Positions 8,567 through 11,795 of a stretch of 11,795 nt of DNA are shown piece after piece (position 1 is the first letter of the stretch; each line of letters opens with the position of its first letter). The notes beneath the pieces are model-generated. The model was not told the origin of the DNA, ran no database searches, and was given only the letters and a program-made list of their open reading frames with translations. The DNA lies in assembly GCA_947254665.1 (NCBI GenBank), contig CAMYEJ010000034.1:1-11795 (forward strand). The letters run 5' to 3'. Made by a program: the position numbers and the translations under genes. Source of the stretch: an uncultured Peptoniphilus sp. (GTDB lineage: Bacteria; Bacillota; Clostridia; Tissierellales; Peptoniphilaceae).

Positions 8567-10645
8567 ATGCCAAGACATATACCATTAAATAAAGTTAGAA
8601 ATATAGGTATAATGGCTCATATCGACGCTGGTAAAACAACCACAACAGAACGTATCCTTTATTACACAGGTAAGATCCACAAAATCGGAGAAACCCACGA
8701 AGGTGCAGCACAAATGGACTGGATGGAACAAGAACAAGAAAGAGGAATCACCATCACATCCGCTGCAACTACAGCAATGTGGAAAGGATATAGATTAAAC
8801 ATCATAGACACACCAGGGCACGTAGACTTTACAGTAGAAGTAGAAAGATCACTACGTGTACTAGATAGTGCTGTTGCACTATTTGATGCAAAATCAGGCG
8901 TAGAGCCACAATCAGAAACAGTATGGAGACAAGCGGATAAATACGGAGTTCCTAGAATATGTCATATAAACAAGATGGACGTAACAGGAGCAGACTTCTA
9001 TAGATCAATTGAAACCATCAAAAACAAACTACATGCAAATCCAGTTCCAATCCAAATCCCAATGGGAGCAGAAGAAAACTTCATTGGAATGATTGACCTT
9101 GTAGAAATGAAAGCTGAAATTTATAAAAACGAAGACGGAACAGAAATAGAAATAACAGACGTTCCAGACGATTATAAAGAAAAAGCTTTAGAATATAGAG
9201 ATCAAATGATCGAAGCAGTATCAGAGTTCGATGAAGAACTTATGATGGCTTATCTTGAAGAAGAAGAAATCACAAAAGAAATGATTAAAAAAGCAATCAG
9301 AAAGGGAACAATAGCAGTTAAAATATTCCCAGTAACATGTGGATCTTCTTACAAGAACAAAGGAGTTCAATTACTACTAGACGCTATTGTTGATTACATG
9401 CCAGCGCCAACAGACATTCCTGCAATAATAGGAACAAAACCAGGCACTGACGAAGAAGAAGATCGTCACGCATCAGATGACGAACCACTATCAGCACTAG
9501 CATTTAAAATAGTATCTGACCCATATGTAGGAAAATTAGCATACTTCAGAGTATACTCAGGATCTCTAAAAGCAGGATCTTACGTACTAAACTCATCTAA
9601 GAACAAGAGAGAAAGAGTAGGAAGAATCCTGTTAATGCATGCTAACAAGAGAGAAGAAATAGAAGAAGTATTCGCAGGAGAAATCGCTGCAGCAGTAGGA
9701 CTAAAAGATACAGGAACAGGGGACACTCTATGTGATGAAAAGAGCCCAATAATTCTTGAGAACATGGAATTCCCAGATCCAGTAATCTCAGTAGCTATCG
9801 AACCAAAGACCAAAGCGTCACAAGATAAGATGGCACTAGCACTACAAAAGCTAGCAGAAGAAGACCCAACATTTAGAACCTACACCGATGAAGAAACAGG
9901 ACAAACAATCATCGCAGGAATGGGAGAACTTCACTTAGATATAATCGTAGACAGACTACTAAGAGAATTCAAAGTAGAAGCAAATATAGGTAACCCACAA
10001 GTATCTTACAGAGAATCCATCACCATGCCAGCTGAGGGAGAAGGAAAATACGTACGTCAATCAGGTGGACGTGGACAATATGGTCATGCAAAGATTAAAG
10101 TAGAACCACTAGAACCAGGTTCAGGTTTTGTATTTGAAAACAAAATCGTAGGGGGAGCAATACCTAAGGAATTCATAGGGCCAACCCAACAAGGTATTGA
10201 AGAAGCACTTCAATCAGGGGTACTAGGCGGATATGAAGTACTAGATATAAAAGTAACCCTATACGACGGATCTTTCCACGATGTCGACTCATCAGAAATG
10301 GCGTTCAAAATAGCAGGATCAATGGCATTAAGAGACGCACTAGCAAAAGGAAATCCAGTACTACTAGAACCAATGATGAAAGTAGAAATTACAACCCCAG
10401 AAGAATACATGGGAGACGTAATCGGAGATATCAACTCAAGACGTGGTAGAATGGAAGGAATGGAACTAGTAAACGGAGCACAAATAGTAACATGCTACGT
10501 ACCACTAGCAGAAATGTTTGGATATGCAACATCACTAAGATCAAACACACAAGGAAGAGCAAACTATTCAATGCAATTCGACCACTATGAACAAGTACCT
10601 AAAAACATTGCTGATGAAGTAGTCGGCAAGAAAAAAGATAAATAA
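8567..10645 (+). CDS. fusA: Elongation factor G (translocase GTPase)
   Basis: EF-G is the GTPase that moves tRNAs and mRNA through the ribosome after peptide bond formation and, with RRF, recycles ribosomes. The protein is 692 residues, the standard length. The GTPase motifs are complete: AHIDAGKT (17-24), RGITI (59-63, switch I), DTPGH (81-85, with catalytic H85), NKMD (135-138), and a G5 loop GSSYK (259-263) where GSAFK is more common. Domain II begins near residue 302. Domain IV, which enters the A site, carries [11 protein letters not shown] at 497-507. This full set of canonical features suggests the housekeeping EF-G rather than a specialised paralogue or a tetracycline-protection relative. 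It sits 9 nt after rpsG and 11 nt before tuf in the usual str operon order. Confidence 0.98.
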   Translation: MPRHIPLNKVRNIGIMAHIDAGKTTTTERILYYTGKIHKIGETHEGAAQMDWMEQEQERGITITSAATTAMWKGYRLNIIDTPGHVDFTVEVERSLRVLDSAVALFDAKSGVEPQSETVWRQADKYGVPRICHINKMDVTGADFYRSIETIKNKLHANPVPIQIPMGAEENFIGMIDLVEMKAEIYKNEDGTEIEITDVPDDYKEKALEYRDQMIEAVSEFDEELMMAYLEEEEITKEMIKKAIRKGTIAVKIFPVTCGSSYKNKGVQLLLDAIVDYMPAPTDIPAIIGTKPGTDEEEDRHASDDEPLSALAFKIVSDPYVGKLAYFRVYSGSLKAGSYVLNSSKNKRERVGRILLMHANKREEIEEVFAGEIAAAVGLKDTGTGDTLCDEKSPIILENMEFPDPVISVAIEPKTKASQDKMALALQKLAEEDPTFRTYTDEETGQTIIAGMGELHLDIIVDRLLREFKVEANIGNPQVSYRESITMPAEGEGKYVRQSGGRGQYGHAKIKVEPLEPGSGFVFENKIVGGAIPKEFIGPTQQGIEEALQSGVLGGYEVLDIKVTLYDGSFHDVDSSEMAFKIAGSMALRDALAKGNPVLLEPMMKVEITTPEEYMGDVIGDINSRRGRMEGMELVNGAQIVTCYVPLAEMFGYATSLRSNTQGRANYSMQFDHYEQVPKNIADEVVGKKKDK

Positions 10646-10650
10646 GGAGG
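10644..10650 (+). promoter_or_regulatory. Ribosome-binding site of tuf
   Basis: AAGGAGG overlaps the TAA stop of fusA (10643-10645) and ends 6 nt before the ATG at 10657, an ideal spacing. The overlap again suggests coupled translation. I saw no clear promoter for tuf in the end of fusA. Confidence 0.75.
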
Positions 10651-10656
10651 ATTAAA

Positions 10657-11795
10657 ATGGCAAAAGCGCATTTTGAAAGAAACAAACCACACGTAAACAT
10701 AGGAACAATAGGACACGTAGACCACGGTAAAACAACACTAACAGCAGCAATCACACTAGTAATGAACAAGAGATACGGATCAGGAGAATATGTAGACTAC
10801 GCACACATTGACAAAGCACCAGAAGAAAGAGAAAGAGGAATCACAATCTCAACATCACACGTAGAATACGAAACACCAAACAGACACTACGCACACGTAG
10901 ACTGTCCAGGCCACGCTGACTACGTAAAGAACATGATCACAGGAGCAGCACAAATGGACGGAGCAATCCTAGTAGTAAGTGCAGCAGACGGACCAATGCC
11001 ACAAACAAGAGAACACATCCTACTAGCAAGACAAGTAGGGGTACCAAAGATCGTAGTATTCCTAAACAAAGAAGACCAAGTAGATGACCCAGAACTAATC
11101 GAACTAGTAGAAATGGAAGTAAGAGACCTACTAAGTGAATACGACTTCGACGGAGACAACACACCAATCGTAGTAGGATCAGCACTAAAAGCCCTAGATG
11201 ATCCAGACGGAGAATGGGGAGACAAAATAGTAAAACTAATGGAAGAAGTAGACGAATACATTCCACAACCAGAAAGAGACACAGACAAACCATTCCTAAT
11301 GCCAGTAGAAGACATCTTCTCAATCACAGGAAGAGGAACAGTAGCAACAGGAAGAGTAGAAAGAGGAACAGTAAAAGTAGGAGACAACGTAGAAATCGTA
11401 GGACTATCCGAAGAAAGAAGAAACGTAGTAGTAACAGGAGTAGAAATGTTCAAGAAACTACTAGACCAAGCGCAAGCAGGAGATAACATCGGAGCACTAC
11501 TAAGAGGAGTGCAAAGAAACGAAATCGAAAGAGGCCAAGTACTAGCAGCACCAGGAACAATTCACCCACACAAAAGCTTCGAAGCAGAAGTATACGTACT
11601 AACAAAAGAAGAAGGCGGAAGACACACCCCATTCTTCAACGGCTACAGACCACAATTCTACTTCAGAACCACAGACGTAACCGGCGACATCCAACTACCA
11701 GAATCAGTAGAAATGGTAATGCCAGGAGACAACGCAACATTCAAAGTAGAACTAATCACACCAATCGCAATGGACGAAGGACTAAGATTCGCAAT
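10657..11795 (+). CDS. tuf: Elongation factor Tu, 3' end beyond the window
   Basis: EF-Tu is the GTPase that delivers aminoacyl-tRNA to the ribosomal A site. The reading frame stays open from the ATG at 10657 to the window edge, giving 379 residues. Bacterial EF-Tu is usually 390-400 residues, so roughly 15-20 are missing. Motifs are GHVDHGKT (19-26), RGITI (60-64), DCPGH (82-86, with catalytic H86), NKED (137-140) and the SAL loop (175-177). Domains II and III follow with typical blocks such as [13 protein letters not shown] and [15 protein letters not shown]. The third G4 residue is Glu, where Cys, Ala or Met is commoner. Codon use is extreme: all 24 leucines are CTA, all 21 arginines AGA and all prolines CCA, which fits very high expression. 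It is the last visible gene of the str operon. Confidence 0.97.
   Translation, partial: MAKAHFERNKPHVNIGTIGHVDHGKTTLTAAITLVMNKRYGSGEYVDYAHIDKAPEERERGITISTSHVEYETPNRHYAHVDCPGHADYVKNMITGAAQMDGAILVVSAADGPMPQTREHILLARQVGVPKIVVFLNKEDQVDDPELIELVEMEVRDLLSEYDFDGDNTPIVVGSALKALDDPDGEWGDKIVKLMEEVDEYIPQPERDTDKPFLMPVEDIFSITGRGTVATGRVERGTVKVGDNVEIVGLSEERRNVVVTGVEMFKKLLDQAQAGDNIGALLRGVQRNEIERGQVLAAPGTIHPHKSFEAEVYVLTKEEGGRHTPFFNGYRPQFYFRTTDVTGDIQLPESVEMVMPGDNATFKVELITPIAMDEGLRFA

Noticed and set aside
11214..11486. Forward open frame of 90 codons overlapping tuf
   Set aside because: It is out of frame with tuf. Its Arg/Asn/Ser-rich translation is what a shifted reading of AGA- and GAA-rich codons gives.
10920..11489. 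Antisense open frame of 189 codons within tuf
   Set aside because: It lies opposite conserved EF-Tu and is Ser/Thr-rich. The strongly biased codons of tuf lack stops on the other strand, which creates such frames.

Overview
The window is a continuous stretch of core transcription and translation genes, all on the + strand: rpoB, rpoC, rpsL, rpsG, fusA and the start of tuf, which is cut off by the window end. The order is the classic rpoBC plus str operon layout. The proteins resemble those of low-GC Firmicutes: S12 has the long 138-residue Gram-positive form, the start of RpoC resembles the Bacillus protein, and the DNA is AT-rich. Nearly all arginine codons are AGA, and leucine shifts to CTA in the highly expressed genes. 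EF-Tu looks like those of anaerobic cocci of the Tissierellia (Anaerococcus, Peptoniphilus, Finegoldia). I favour an Anaerococcus-like organism, from memory of the family rather than any search.

Layout: 1-128 holds a probable sigma-70-type promoter, a leader hairpin and a strong ribosome-binding site. 129-3905 is rpoB (beta subunit). A 22-nt spacer leads to rpoC (beta' subunit, 3928-7503, TTG start). A 75-nt spacer with a long hairpin separates rpoC from rpsL (S12, 7579-7995). A 91-nt structured spacer precedes rpsG (S7, 8087-8557). fusA (EF-G, 8567-10645) follows after 9 nt, and tuf (EF-Tu, from 10657) after 11 nt. No stretch longer than about 130 bases lacks a gene. I see no mobile elements, CRISPR arrays, tRNA or rRNA genes.

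The genes make the two large catalytic subunits of RNA polymerase, two 30S proteins (S12 at the decoding centre, S7 in the head) and the two main elongation GTPases. The tight spacing suggests co-transcription from the rpoB promoter, with the rpoC-rpsL and rpsL-rpsG spacers as likely points of post-transcriptional control. No additional promoter is convincing inside the window.

I found no undescribed multi-gene system. The most interesting signal is in RNA: the rpsL-rpsG spacer carries segments that look like the S7-binding part of 16S rRNA, suggesting an S7 autoregulatory site. Other points are the bulged hairpin after rpoC with no U-tract, the absence of the L7Ae-like gene often found between rpoC and rpsL in Firmicutes, the near-identical translation-initiation regions of rpsG and fusA, and the extreme codon bias of tuf.
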